Assembly: GCA_002721165.1 (NCBI GenBank) | Contig: PBJS01000015.1 | Span: forward strand, 1,706-15,536 | From: Legionellales bacterium | GTDB taxonomy: Bacteria; Pseudomonadota; Gammaproteobacteria; Eutrophobiales; Eutrophobiaceae | Reading direction: 5' to 3' | Length of the DNA: 13,831 nucleotides | Shown: one piece after another, positions 7,000 through 13,831 of the stretch | How the letters are laid out: every line of letters begins with the position of its first letter | Numbering within the stretch: the stretch's first letter is position 1 | Made by a program: the position numbers and the translations under genes | Notes under the pieces: model-generated | The model's input: only the letters and a program-made list of their open reading frames with translations | Told to the model about the DNA's origin: nothing | The model's database searches: none

Positions 7000-8514
7000 A
7001 TGTGTGGAATAATTGGGATTGTTGCAAAAAGTGCAGTTAATCAAGCTATTTATGATGGCTTAACGGTACTTCAACATCGTGGGCAAGACGCTGCTGGAGT
7101 AGTGACCTGTGATGATAGAAATTTATATCTTAGAAAAGATAATGGTCTTGTAAGAGACGTTATTAAAACTCGACATATGCTTAACTTAAAGGGGAATATG
7201 GGGATAGGTCATGTCCGTTACCCAACGGCTGGATGTGCTTCTTCAGCTGAGGCCCAGCCATTTTATGTTAATTCACCATATGGGGTAACACTTGCTCATA
7301 ATGGTAATTTAATTAATGCTGAATCTTTAAAAGAAGATTTGATGAGAGAAGAACTTCGTCATTTGAACACCAATTCAGATTCTGAAGTACTATTAAACAT
7401 TTTAGCGAATGAATTAAATAAGTCTGGAAAATCTCGAGATAAATTACAACCTAACGACATATTTCAGGCTGTAAAACATCTACATAAACGGTGTAAGGGT
7501 GGATATTCAGCAGTAGTGATGATAACTGGTATTGGTATTCTTGGTTTTCGTGATCCAAACGGTATAAGGCCTATTGTATTTGGCGATAGAAAAACTGATA
7601 TTGGAACAGAATTTATTATTGCCTCAGAAAGTGTCGCTCTCGATGTATTGGACTTTCAGCTCATTCGTGATATTGAACCAGGAGAGGCGGTTTTTATTTC
7701 AGTTGAAGGTGAGGTTTTTACACAACAATGTTCCGATAATATCAATCATAGCCCCTGTATTTTTGAATATGTTTATCTTGCGAGACCTGATTCAATAATT
7801 GATGGTATCTCTGTATACAAAGCACGAATTAGTATGGGTCAGACACTTGCGAAAAAAATTCTAAAATTATTTCCAACACATGATATAGATGTAGTTATTC
7901 CAATTCCTGATTCCAGTCGGACAGCAGCGTTATCATTAGCAAATGATCTTGGAATAAAGTATAGGGAAGGTTTTGTAAAGAATAGGTATATCCCGCGTAC
8001 ATTTATTATGCCAGGTCAGAACATCCGTAAAAAATCTGTTCGACAAAAATTAAATGCCATAAATCTTGAGTTCAAAAATAAAAATGTTTTACTTGTGGAT
8101 GACTCTATTGTTAGAGGAACAACGTCACGAGAGATAGTTCAAATGGCAAGAGAGGCAGGAGCAAAACGTGTCTATGTTGCATCAGCTGCACCACCGGTGC
8201 GTCACCCAAATGTTTATGGAATAGATATGCCAAGTGTAAATGAGTTAATAGCCTACAATAAGAGTGTTGAGGAAGTTGCCGAAACGATTGGGGCTGACTG
8301 GTTAGTTTATCAGGATATTGAAGATCTTATTGCTTCTGCACAAAAAGGTAATGAGACCATAAGAAAATTTGATGCATCTTGTTTTACTGGTGAATATATA
8401 ACCGGCGATGTTAGTGAAGATTATCTTGCTCGAATCGAGTCGTTAAGAAATGATTCTGCAAAGGAAATAACATATATAGATGAAGGATTAACTGATCTAA
8501 TAAAAGGTCAATAG
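7000..8514 (+). CDS. purF: Amidophosphoribosyltransferase PurF
   Basis: PurF catalyses the first committed step of purine synthesis, turning PRPP and glutamine into phosphoribosylamine. The 504 residues match the E. coli length (about 505). The protein begins MCGIIGIV, so Cys2 becomes the N-terminal nucleophile after Met removal. There is no propeptide, unlike the Bacillus type. The glutaminase domain contains HRGQDAAG (26-33), HVRYPTAG (71-78) and AHNGNL (99-104). The phosphoribosyltransferase domain holds PIPDSSRTAA (301-310) and the PRPP loop VLLVDDSIVRGTT (363-375). It closes the long + strand block. No hairpin-plus-T-run terminator is visible in the 57 nt between its stop and the stop of the convergent phaR-like gene. 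The PurR operator question cannot be settled because no promoter is evident. Confidence 0.97.
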   Translation: MCGIIGIVAKSAVNQAIYDGLTVLQHRGQDAAGVVTCDDRNLYLRKDNGLVRDVIKTRHMLNLKGNMGIGHVRYPTAGCASSAEAQPFYVNSPYGVTLAHNGNLINAESLKEDLMREELRHLNTNSDSEVLLNILANELNKSGKSRDKLQPNDIFQAVKHLHKRCKGGYSAVVMITGIGILGFRDPNGIRPIVFGDRKTDIGTEFIIASESVALDVLDFQLIRDIEPGEAVFISVEGEVFTQQCSDNINHSPCIFEYVYLARPDSIIDGISVYKARISMGQTLAKKILKLFPTHDIDVVIPIPDSSRTAALSLANDLGIKYREGFVKNRYIPRTFIMPGQNIRKKSVRQKLNAINLEFKNKNVLLVDDSIVRGTTSREIVQMAREAGAKRVYVASAAPPVRHPNVYGIDMPSVNELIAYNKSVEEVAETIGADWLVYQDIEDLIASAQKGNETIRKFDASCFTGEYITGDVSEDYLARIESLRNDSAKEITYIDEGLTDLIKGQ

Positions 8515-8571
8515 TTCTTAGTTAAATTAATCAAAATACCATTGTATTCTATATGCGTATAATTTATTTTC

Positions 8572-8940
8572 TTAATTTTCATTACTAATTGTAGTTTGAG
8601 TATTATCAGGTTCTACTAGCTGTTGTTCATTCTGGTTTTTAGAAATCAATTCTTCAATAGTTTTTTCCAATTTATTGCCGATATGCTGTTGAAGTTGATT
8701 TTTATAGGAACGAATAATTTGAGTCAGTACTCTAGTAGAAAAAATAGGTATGCTACTTTGTTCTTTTTCAATAATAATTTGTAGAAGTGTATTTCTTGTT
8801 AAATCGTTCTCTGTTTTTGCGTCCACAACAACAAATTCTTTGTTTTCAAAAACCAATACACTAATATCTTCTAAAGTAATATATTTACTATCTTCTGTGT
8901 CGTAAAGACGTCTATTGGGGTATTTTTTAATAGTTCTCAT
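8572..8940 (-). CDS. phaR: PhaR-type polyhydroxyalkanoate synthesis regulator
   Basis: The 122-residue protein begins MRTIKKYPNRRLYDTEDSKYITLEDI, the hallmark N-terminal PHB/PHA accumulation regulator DNA-binding domain (about residues 1-60, ending with LTRNTLLQIIIEKE). A helical C-terminal region (about 65-102) and a polar Gln/Asn-rich tail follow. Family members repress phasin and PHA synthesis genes and are titrated off DNA by PHA granules. The frame is open upstream to a TTG at 8973, but I chose the ATG at 8940 because the family starts at the MRTIKKYPNRRLYD motif and the extra 11 residues have no ribosome site. No phaC, phaA/B or phasin gene is in the window. It is divergent from gltA, which consumes the same acetyl-CoA. 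The family is clear, but its targets here are unknown. Confidence 0.9.
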   Translation of the reverse strand: MRTIKKYPNRRLYDTEDSKYITLEDISVLVFENKEFVVVDAKTENDLTRNTLLQIIIEKEQSSIPIFSTRVLTQIIRSYKNQLQQHIGNKLEKTIEELISKNQNEQQLVEPDNTQTTISNEN

Positions 8941-8982
8941 TTTTTTTAAAAATTTAATTAACAATTCTGACAACTAATATGA

Positions 8983-8991
8983 TGCAATGCA
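8983..8991. promoter_or_regulatory. Candidate PhaR-like site TGC-N3-GCA upstream of phaR
   Basis: TGCAATGCA is a dyad 43 nt upstream of the phaR ATG, inside the phaR-gltA divergent spacer. It matches the TGC-N3-GCA core of the CTGC-N3-GCAG type site that I recall for alphaproteobacterial PhaR, without the outer C and G. PhaR proteins are commonly autoregulated, and the position suits this. The assignment is inferred from a short motif. Confidence 0.35.
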
Positions 8992-9148
8992 ACAAATATC
9001 GTTAATCCTAACAGATAATTAATGATATTGTCGATAGCTACTTAAAAATTATCTATTTACAAGAAAAAATAGATCTAATTTGATAGGTAATTTGCTTAAT
9101 CCGACTTGCTACAACGGCTTGTTATTCTGTACTCTTGTGTTCCAAAAT

Positions 9149-9179
9149 TTGTAACGATTAAATAATTCGTAAATATAAT
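9149..9179 (+). promoter_or_regulatory. Candidate sigma70 promoter of gltA
   Basis: A perfect TATAAT (9174-9179) lies 28 nt before the gltA ATG. The best -35-like hexamer is TTGTAA at 9149-9154, with a long 19-nt spacer. Transcription would start near 9186 and give a leader of about 22 nt carrying the Shine-Dalgarno. The AT-rich background makes chance matches common. Confidence 0.4.
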
Positions 9180-9193
9180 AATATAAAACCTAT

Positions 9194-9200
9194 AGGGAGA
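9194..9200 (+). promoter_or_regulatory. Strong Shine-Dalgarno of gltA
   Basis: AGGGAGA ends 7 nt before the ATG at 9208. It is the strongest ribosome site on the + strand of this window and stands out among the weak sites of the neighbouring genes, suggesting high citrate synthase expression. Confidence 0.8.
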
Positions 9201-9207
9201 GAGTCCA

Positions 9208-10503
9208 ATGGCTGACACAGTCACAATCACCGATAACCGAACAGGAAAAAAAGTTGAGTGCCCAATAGTTGACGGTGTTTATGGTGCGCCGGTGATTGAT
9301 ACAAAAACGCTATATAAAGAACTTGGAATGTTTACTTTTGATCCGGGTTTCGTGACTACGGCGTCCTGTAAAAGCAAAATTACCTATCTTGATGGGGAAA
9401 AGGGTATTTTACTCCATCGCGGCTATCCAATTGACCAATTAGCGAATCAAAGTTCATATTTGGAAGTGTGTTATCTATTATTATATGGAGAGCTCCCTAC
9501 AAAAACTCAGTTCGATGAATTTCGTAACAATCTGAATGAACGTAATATGGTTCATGAGCATCTTGAACGCTTTTATACTGGTTACCTCTATGATGCACAC
9601 CCTATGTCTATGCTGATTGGCGTCACCGGGGCGTTATCGTCTTATTATCATGAGGCAATGGATATTAATGACCCTGCGGATCGAGAACTAACAGCAATCA
9701 GAGTTATTGCAAAAATGCCCATTTTAGCAGCACATTGCTACAAGCATTCTGTTGGCCATCCATTTATCTATTCACGAGATGATTTAGATTATGTAGAGAA
9801 TTTTCTGAATATGATGTTTTCAGTACCTATGCGCGAATTTGTACCAAATCCAGTTGCGGTAAAGGCCTTAAATTTATTGCTTATTTTACATGCTGACCAT
9901 GAACAAAATGCATCGACATCGACTGTTAGACTTTCGGGCAGTGCTGAAGCAAATCCATTTGCATGTATTGCAGCGGGAATTGTTACGCTTTGGGGGCGTG
10001 CTCATGGCGGAGCAAATGAGGCTGTGCTCAAGATGTTAGCTGAGATAGATACAGCTGATAATATTCCCAAGTTTATTAGTAAAGCTAAAGACAAGGAAGA
10101 TCCTTTCAAGTTAATGGGTTTTGGCCATCGTGTTTATAAAAATTATGATCCACGAGCAACAATCATTCGACAGGTCTGCCACGATTTACTTAATGAAATA
10201 GATACTGTTGACCAGCCTTTGTTTGAAATTGCAATGAAACTAGAAGAGATTGCTCTTGAAGATGAATATTTTATTCAGCGTAAACTTTATCCTAATGTTG
10301 ATTTTTACTCTGGAATTATTCTCAAGGCATTAGGCATTCCTACATCAATGTATACAGTCATGTTTGCACTAGCAAGGTCAGCTGGCTGGGTTGCGCAGTG
10401 GTTAGAAATGATGGAAGACCCAGATTTCAAAATTGGTCGACCAAGACAGCTTTATATGGGACAAAAGACCCGTGATTACATTCCAATCAACAAAAGAAAA
10501 TAA
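9208..10503 (+). CDS. gltA: Citrate synthase GltA (type II)
   Basis: GltA condenses acetyl-CoA and oxaloacetate to citrate, the entry step of the TCA cycle. The 431 residues align closely with the E. coli hexameric type II enzyme of similar length: an N-terminal beta domain (residues 1-45, ending FTFDPGF), then the all-helical body with HADHEQNASTSTVR (228-241). The catalytic triad is present as His266 (HGGANEA), His307 (MGFGHRVYKNYDPR) and Asp365 (YPNVDFYSGI). Type II enzymes are usually allosterically inhibited by NADH, but I cannot verify the NADH-site residues from sequence alone. The start is fixed by the strong AGGGAGA site and the family-like MADTVTITD N-terminus. mdh follows after 29 nt, an operon pairing that supplies oxaloacetate. 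The divergent neighbour is the PhaR-type regulator. Confidence 0.97.
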   Translation: MADTVTITDNRTGKKVECPIVDGVYGAPVIDTKTLYKELGMFTFDPGFVTTASCKSKITYLDGEKGILLHRGYPIDQLANQSSYLEVCYLLLYGELPTKTQFDEFRNNLNERNMVHEHLERFYTGYLYDAHPMSMLIGVTGALSSYYHEAMDINDPADRELTAIRVIAKMPILAAHCYKHSVGHPFIYSRDDLDYVENFLNMMFSVPMREFVPNPVAVKALNLLLILHADHEQNASTSTVRLSGSAEANPFACIAAGIVTLWGRAHGGANEAVLKMLAEIDTADNIPKFISKAKDKEDPFKLMGFGHRVYKNYDPRATIIRQVCHDLLNEIDTVDQPLFEIAMKLEEIALEDEYFIQRKLYPNVDFYSGIILKALGIPTSMYTVMFALARSAGWVAQWLEMMEDPDFKIGRPRQLYMGQKTRDYIPINKRK

Positions 10504-10532
10504 GATTTTTGTCAAATGGAAATAAAAAAAAT

Positions 10533-11513
10533 ATGAAAACACCTGTTCGTGTTGCCGTAACGGGTGCAGCTGGCCAGATTAGTTATTCTCTGTTGTTTCG
10601 TATCGCCTCCGGTCAAATGTTAGGACCAGACCAGCCTGTCATTTTTCAGTTACTCGAAATAGCTCCTGCAATGAAAGCGCTAGAAGGCGTAGTCATGGAA
10701 CTTGATGACTGCGCTTTACCATTAGCTACGGATTTTATTTTAACTGATAATATTAATACTGCTTTTAGTGATGTAAATTTTGCGTTATTAGTCGGGGCAA
10801 AACCCAGAGGACCCGGTATGGAACGCAGTGATTTATTGGAGGCCAATGGCGGTATTTTTAAACTACAAGGTAAGGGGCTAAATGAAAGTGCTAATCGAGA
10901 TGTTAAAGTTTTAGTTGTTGGAAATCCAGCTAACACCAATGCTTACACCGCAATGGTTAGTGCGCCTGATTTAAACCCTCGTAATTTTACCGCGATGACT
11001 CGGCTTGATCATAATCGTGCGTTAGCACAGCTTGCCTCAAAAACGAATTCGTCGGTTCATGATATTAAGAAAATGACTATCTGGGGTAATCATTCGACAA
11101 CACAATATCCTGATATTACTAATACGACCGTTTCCGGTAAATTAGCTAAAGATTTGGTAAATATTAATTGGTATCAAGAAGAATTTATACCTCGTGTTGC
11201 AAAACGAGGGGCTGAAATAATTGATGCTCGTGGTGCTTCTAGCGCTGCATCAGCGGCGAACGGTGCAATAGACCATATTCGTGATTGGGTTATGGGAACG
11301 GATGAGGATAACTGGGTCAGCATGGGTGTACCAAGTGATGGAAGTTATGGGATACCAGAAGGGTTGATATTTTCTTTTCCGGTCACTTGTAAAGATGGCG
11401 ATTATCGAATAGTTCAGGGATTAGAAATTGATGAGTTTGGCCAATTAAAGATGGATGCAACACAAAAAGAGCTTGAAGAAGAAAAGGCAGCATTATCAAA
11501 TATTCTTGATTAA
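10533..11513 (+). CDS. mdh: NAD-dependent malate dehydrogenase Mdh
   Basis: Mdh oxidises malate to oxaloacetate with NAD. The 326-residue protein has the N-terminal Rossmann motif TGAAGQISYSL (10-20), the substrate-binding arginines R92 and R98 in the mobile loop PRGPGMERSD, GNPANTNAYTA (130-140), and the catalytic Asp159 (RLDHNRA) and His187 (IWGNHSTTQYPD). It is the cytosolic-MDH-like type seen in betaproteobacteria and Legionella, not the E. coli type. An in-frame TTG at 10509 would add eight residues (MSNGNKKN). I chose ATG at 10533 because MKTPVRVAVTGAAGQ is the usual N-terminus; neither site has a good Shine-Dalgarno. It is probably co-transcribed with gltA, so substrate supply and condensation are made together. 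The stop is only 6 nt from the stop of the convergent HAD gene. Confidence 0.96.
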   Translation: MKTPVRVAVTGAAGQISYSLLFRIASGQMLGPDQPVIFQLLEIAPAMKALEGVVMELDDCALPLATDFILTDNINTAFSDVNFALLVGAKPRGPGMERSDLLEANGGIFKLQGKGLNESANRDVKVLVVGNPANTNAYTAMVSAPDLNPRNFTAMTRLDHNRALAQLASKTNSSVHDIKKMTIWGNHSTTQYPDITNTTVSGKLAKDLVNINWYQEEFIPRVAKRGAEIIDARGASSAASAANGAIDHIRDWVMGTDEDNWVSMGVPSDGSYGIPEGLIFSFPVTCKDGDYRIVQGLEIDEFGQLKMDATQKELEEEKAALSNILD

Positions 11514-11519
11514 TATTTT

Positions 11520-12173
11520 TTATCTCAAGCTGATAATAGGCCAGCTCATTTTGACTGCTTCATTTTTAAGAGAATTATCTGGATCAACCGCAACCGGGTG
11601 GTCTACTTCTTTCATGAGTGGAATATCATTATGCGAGTCGCTGTAAAACCAACTTTCTTCAAGTTGACTATTCATATTTTTTAACCACTCATTGAAACGT
11701 TTAACCTTACCCTCAGCGTAAGAAGGTGTTCCAATAAACTCGCCGGTATATTTCTCATTTTTGAATTCTGGTTCACAAGCGATTAAATTTTCAATTTTAA
11801 ATTCTATTGCGATGGGCTCAACTATAAAACGGTTTGTAGCGGTGATAATTAATAGTTCGTGACCTCGACCACGATGATCATCTATTAGCTGATGTGCTTT
11901 TGGTAGTATTACTGGCTTTATTTTTACTTTAAAAAAATCATTTCTCCATTCTTTAAGTAAATTTAAGTCATTCTCCCCCAAAATCTTTAATTGAAATTTT
12001 AGAAAATCATTAATATCAAGATCACCGTTTAAATAATCTTTATAGTATTTCCTGTGAGCAGATTCATATACTACAGAATCAACATAGTTTCGTTCACACA
12101 GGAATTCTCCCCAAAGAACATCGCTGTCGCCTGCAATCAAAGTATTATCAATGTCAAATATCGCGAGTTTCAT
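11520..12173 (-). CDS. HAD superfamily (subfamily IB, SerB-like) hydrolase
   Basis: This is a 217-residue predicted cytoplasmic phosphatase. HAD motif I is FDIDNTL with nucleophile Asp7 and acid/base Asp9; motif II is LLIITATN with T111; motif III Lys is K156 (AEGKVKRF); motif IV is YSDSHNDIPLM with D179 and D183. A helical cap lies between motifs I and II (about residues 15-85), which is the IB layout of phosphoserine phosphatase relatives. MKLAIFDIDNTLIAGDSDVLWGEFL is characteristic of an uncharacterised proteobacterial HAD-IB group, so the substrate is unknown. An in-frame ATG at 12182 would add three residues; I chose 12173 because GAGA lies a few bases upstream. It is divergent from rppH, a neighbour in Pseudomonas-type genomes as well, and convergent with mdh. 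Confidence 0.9.
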   Translation of the reverse strand: MKLAIFDIDNTLIAGDSDVLWGEFLCERNYVDSVVYESAHRKYYKDYLNGDLDINDFLKFQLKILGENDLNLLKEWRNDFFKVKIKPVILPKAHQLIDDHRGRGHELLIITATNRFIVEPIAIEFKIENLIACEPEFKNEKYTGEFIGTPSYAEGKVKRFNEWLKNMNSQLEESWFYSDSHNDIPLMKEVDHPVAVDPDNSLKNEAVKMSWPIISLR

Positions 12174-12264
12174 ATTTCTCATTTATAACAGAATCAATAA
12201 AATTGGGTAGTCTAGAAGTTATTTTCAATAAGGCAAATATTTTCATTTACATTATTTGTATTGT

Positions 12265-12309
12265 AGGATTGGTATGAACAAAATTAATGAATGTGATACT
12301 ACAATATGA
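12265..12309 (+). promoter_or_regulatory. Shine-Dalgarno plus 11-codon leader ORF coupled to rppH
   Basis: AGGA (12265-12268) sits 5 nt before an ATG at 12274 that opens an 11-codon frame (MNKINECDTTI). Its TGA (12307-12309) overlaps the rppH start as ATGA. rppH itself has no recognisable Shine-Dalgarno, so ribosomes may reach rppH by termination-reinitiation. The layout is seen directly; translation of the leader is inferred. Confidence 0.4.
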
Positions 12310-12776
12310 TTGATTCAGAGGGTTTTCGGGCAAATGTTGGCATTATACTCACCAATAATGATGGGCAGGTTTTTTGGGCTCGCCGTATGGGTATGGACGC
12401 TTGGCAATTTCCACAGGGCGGAATCAAAAAAAATGAGTCTCCAAAAACGGCCATGTACAGAGAACTAAAAGAGGAGATTGGTCTTAAGCGAGAACACGTC
12501 GAAATATTGAATTCTACGAAAGATTGGCTGAGATATTCTTTACCCAAACAGTATATTCGTAAAAATAGAGAGCCTTTATGTATTGGTCAAAAGCAAAAAT
12601 GGTATTTATTAAAATTAATAGTTGATGACAAATATCTCGATTTATCTTGCACAAGTGATCCCGAATTTGATTTGTGGAAGTGGGTTGATTTTTGGCAGCC
12701 CATTGATGAAATTATTTCATTCAAACGAGAAGTTTATAAGCAAGCATTAAAGCAATTAGAGCCGTTTATCGTTTGA
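12306..12776 (+). CDS. rppH: RNA pyrophosphohydrolase RppH (Nudix)
   Basis: RppH removes pyrophosphate from 5'-triphosphorylated RNA, leaving a monophosphate end that stimulates RNase E-dependent mRNA decay. The 156-residue protein is very similar to E. coli RppH from its first residues (MIDSEGFRANVGIIL). The Nudix box is complete at 38-60 (G38-x5-E44-x7-R52-E53-L-x-E56-E57-x-G59). WLRYSLPKQYIR, the CIGQKQKWYLL block and the C-terminal FKREVYKQAL are family-specific. It is about 20 residues shorter than the E. coli protein, lacking only the variable basic tail. The start has no clear Shine-Dalgarno but overlaps an upstream mini-ORF. In many gammaproteobacteria ptsP follows rppH; here a convergent small secreted-protein gene does instead. 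Confidence 0.96.
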   Translation: MIDSEGFRANVGIILTNNDGQVFWARRMGMDAWQFPQGGIKKNESPKTAMYRELKEEIGLKREHVEILNSTKDWLRYSLPKQYIRKNREPLCIGQKQKWYLLKLIVDDKYLDLSCTSDPEFDLWKWVDFWQPIDEIISFKREVYKQALKQLEPFIV

Positions 12777-12829
12777 AAATTTAAATTTGCTAACTATATC
12801 CTGTTTTTAATATAAATGAATTCTCAGAA

Positions 12830-13198
12830 TTATGGTTTTCGTGTTGCCATAGTTCGCATTAAATTGCGCAATAACTTGTTGGCGGCTTGATCGGCCGTAC
12901 CTCCTAGCAGTCTTTTAATAGCCTCTGGTGCATAATTTGCGGATATCAAATATTCATAAAGCCCTTCAAGTACTGGCGCACAATTTTTCATTGCATAATC
13001 AGCGATTGCCCTCGCATCATTTTGTACCTCAATTTGCTCTATAGCAATCTTATTTAAACACTCTCTATATTCTCCTGACGACTTGGCAACCTTTTGGTAT
13101 TCTTCATCAGTGAAGCCAGTGGTTTTATATTCAGCAGATACATTCAGGCTTAAGATAAAGAATAAGGGAGCAACTAAATAACTTATTTTATATTTCAT
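12830..13198 (-). CDS. Small predicted secreted protein of unknown function
   Basis: I do not recognise a named family. The 122-residue product starts with a Sec-type signal peptide: MKYKISY, a hydrophobic core (LVAPLFFILSLNV) and a likely signal peptidase I cut after VSA at residue 22. The mature part is about 100 residues, mostly helical in character, with just two cysteines (C47 and C73) that could form a disulfide in the periplasm. It has an Ala-rich segment (DARAIADYAMKNCAPVLEGLYEYL) and a basic C-terminus (NKLLRNLMRTMATRKP). There is no lipobox. The start is well supported by the ribosome site AAAGGA on the minus strand at 13205-13210. It stands between rppH (convergent) and mpl (divergent), giving no clear functional hint. 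Confidence 0.85.
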   Translation of the reverse strand: MKYKISYLVAPLFFILSLNVSAEYKTTGFTDEEYQKVAKSSGEYRECLNKIAIEQIEVQNDARAIADYAMKNCAPVLEGLYEYLISANYAPEAIKRLLGGTADQAANKLLRNLMRTMATRKP

Positions 13199-13204
13199 TA
13201 GATA

Positions 13205-13210
13205 TCCTTT
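13205..13210 (-). promoter_or_regulatory. Strong Shine-Dalgarno of the secreted-protein gene
   Basis: Read on the minus strand, AAAGGA lies 6 nt before the ATG at 13198. It is a near-consensus site that fixes the start and supports genuine translation of this otherwise unrecognised gene. Confidence 0.75.
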
Positions 13211-13289
13211 TATTGATTTATAATAATTTAGAATAACAATAACATGAAAAATTCAATTTTCCATTAACAATGCTTGGGAAAAAATAATA

Positions 13290-13831
13290 ATGCATATTCA
13301 TATTCTTGGTATCTGCGGGACATTTATGGGAGGCCTGGCCCAAATCGCAAAAGCATTAGGTCATGAGGTAACAGGCTCTGATCAAAATATGTATCCACCA
13401 ATGAGTGAAGAACTAATTAAACTCAATATCGATGTTATGGTTGGTTATGAACCTGAGCATCTATATTCTCAGCCAGATTTGGTTCTAGTGGGTAATACCT
13501 TGTCTCGCGGTAATCCAGTGATTGAATATATGCTGAATCAAAGATTATTATTTACATCTGGGCCTGAGTGGCTCTATCGAGAGGTTTTGCATAAAAGACA
13601 TGTGCTGGCTGTCTCAGGAACACATGGAAAGACAACAACAACGAGTATTTTGAGTTGGATCCTCGAGTTTGCGGGACTTAATCCCTCGTTTCTTATTGGT
13701 GGAGTTGCTGAAAACTTCGAAAAATCAGCTAGTTATACTGATTCTCAATTTTTTGTTATTGAGGCAGATGAGTACGATACGGCTTTTTTTGATAAGCGTT
13801 CCAAATTTATTCATTATCGCCCGGATACACT
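13290..13831 (+). CDS. mpl: UDP-N-acetylmuramate:tripeptide ligase Mpl, 3'-truncated by window edge
   Basis: Mpl reattaches the recycled murein tripeptide L-Ala-gamma-D-Glu-meso-DAP to UDP-MurNAc, short-cutting the Mur ligase steps. It is a Mur-ligase family enzyme of the cytoplasm. The first 180 residues are visible, about 40% of a usual length near 455, and the frame runs open off the window end. MHIHILGICGTFMGGLAQIAKALGHEVTGSD (1-31) is the Mpl-type N-terminal nucleotide-binding start; GTHGKTTTTS (110-119) is the ATP P-loop; IEADEYDTAFFDKRSKF (157-172) is the Mpl signature distinguishing it from MurC. The ATG at 13290 is preceded only by a weak GGGA about 11 nt upstream. It is divergent from the small secreted-protein gene. 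Presence of Mpl implies a peptidoglycan-recycling, meso-DAP-type Gram-negative wall. Confidence 0.95.
   Translation, partial: MHIHILGICGTFMGGLAQIAKALGHEVTGSDQNMYPPMSEELIKLNIDVMVGYEPEHLYSQPDLVLVGNTLSRGNPVIEYMLNQRLLFTSGPEWLYREVLHKRHVLAVSGTHGKTTTTSILSWILEFAGLNPSFLIGGVAENFEKSASYTDSQFFVIEADEYDTAFFDKRSKFIHYRPDT

Noticed and set aside
8515..8571. Possible terminator between the convergent purF and phaR genes
   Set aside because: The only dyad, TATA-TGCG-TATA (near 8550), has a self-complementary 4-bp arm and no T-run; not supportable.
8941..8973. TTG-initiated 11-residue N-terminal extension of the PhaR-like protein
   Set aside because: Family members begin at the MRTIKKYPNRRLYD-like motif, and the extension is lysine/leucine-rich with no ribosome site.
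9013..9054. 8-bp inverted repeat AGATAATT / AATTATCT in the phaR-gltA spacer with a 26-nt centre
   Set aside because: Very AT-rich arms with a long centre are expected by chance in this composition, and it has no clear relation to either start.
11520..11536. TTATC / GATAA 5-bp stem at the mdh-HAD convergent junction as a possible terminator
   Set aside because: The stem is short and AT-rich, and no T-run follows it on the + strand; it also lies inside the HAD coding region.
13244..13286. Two tiny ORFs (7 and 5 codons) in the spacer before mpl
   Set aside because: Neither has a Shine-Dalgarno, and ORFs of this size arise readily by chance in AT-rich sequence.

Overview
This is an AT-rich (by eye mid-30s % G+C), densely coded bacterial chromosomal window. 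Its protein families and gene order point to a Proteobacterium, most likely a gammaproteobacterium. The run truA-trpF-trpB-trpA-accD-folC-dedD-cvpA-purF is a familiar gamma/betaproteobacterial order. A HAD hydrolase next to rppH also recalls gammaproteobacteria such as Pseudomonas. I cannot name a genus from the sequence. I see no mobile element, CRISPR array, rRNA or tRNA, and base use looks uniform, so this reads as vertically inherited core genome.

Positions 1-8514 form one long co-directional (+) block with short gaps or overlaps. It holds the 3' part of truA (tRNA pseudouridine synthase), trpF, trpB (overlapping trpF by 8 nt), a 61-codon helix-turn-helix-like gene, trpA, accD (malonyl-CoA synthesis), folC (folate polyglutamylation), a SPOR-domain DedD-like protein, cvpA and purF (first step of purine synthesis). 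The block makes the last steps of tryptophan, fatty-acid precursor, folate and purines. The least standard parts are the small HTH gene between trpB and trpA and the structured 75-nt gap that follows it.

Positions 8515-11513: a PhaR-type regulator on the minus strand is divergent from gltA (citrate synthase), which is followed 29 nt later by mdh (malate dehydrogenase). The 267-nt divergent spacer (8941-9207) is the longest gene-free stretch in the window. It holds a TGC-N3-GCA dyad close to phaR, a weak 8-bp inverted repeat, a perfect TATAAT and a strong Shine-Dalgarno for gltA.

Positions 11514-13831: a HAD-IB phosphatase-like gene (minus, convergent with mdh) is divergent from rppH (RNA 5'-pyrophosphohydrolase). 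rppH lacks an obvious Shine-Dalgarno of its own but is preceded by an 11-codon ORF with a good one, overlapping it as ATGA. A small predicted secreted protein (minus) follows, then the 5' 40% or so of mpl (peptidoglycan tripeptide recycling ligase), cut by the window end.

I found no convincing GC-rich intrinsic terminator, and no clear new multi-gene system. The candidates worth a second look are small regulatory ones: the trp-internal HTH gene, the trpA leader, the rppH leader ORF and the possible PhaR site.
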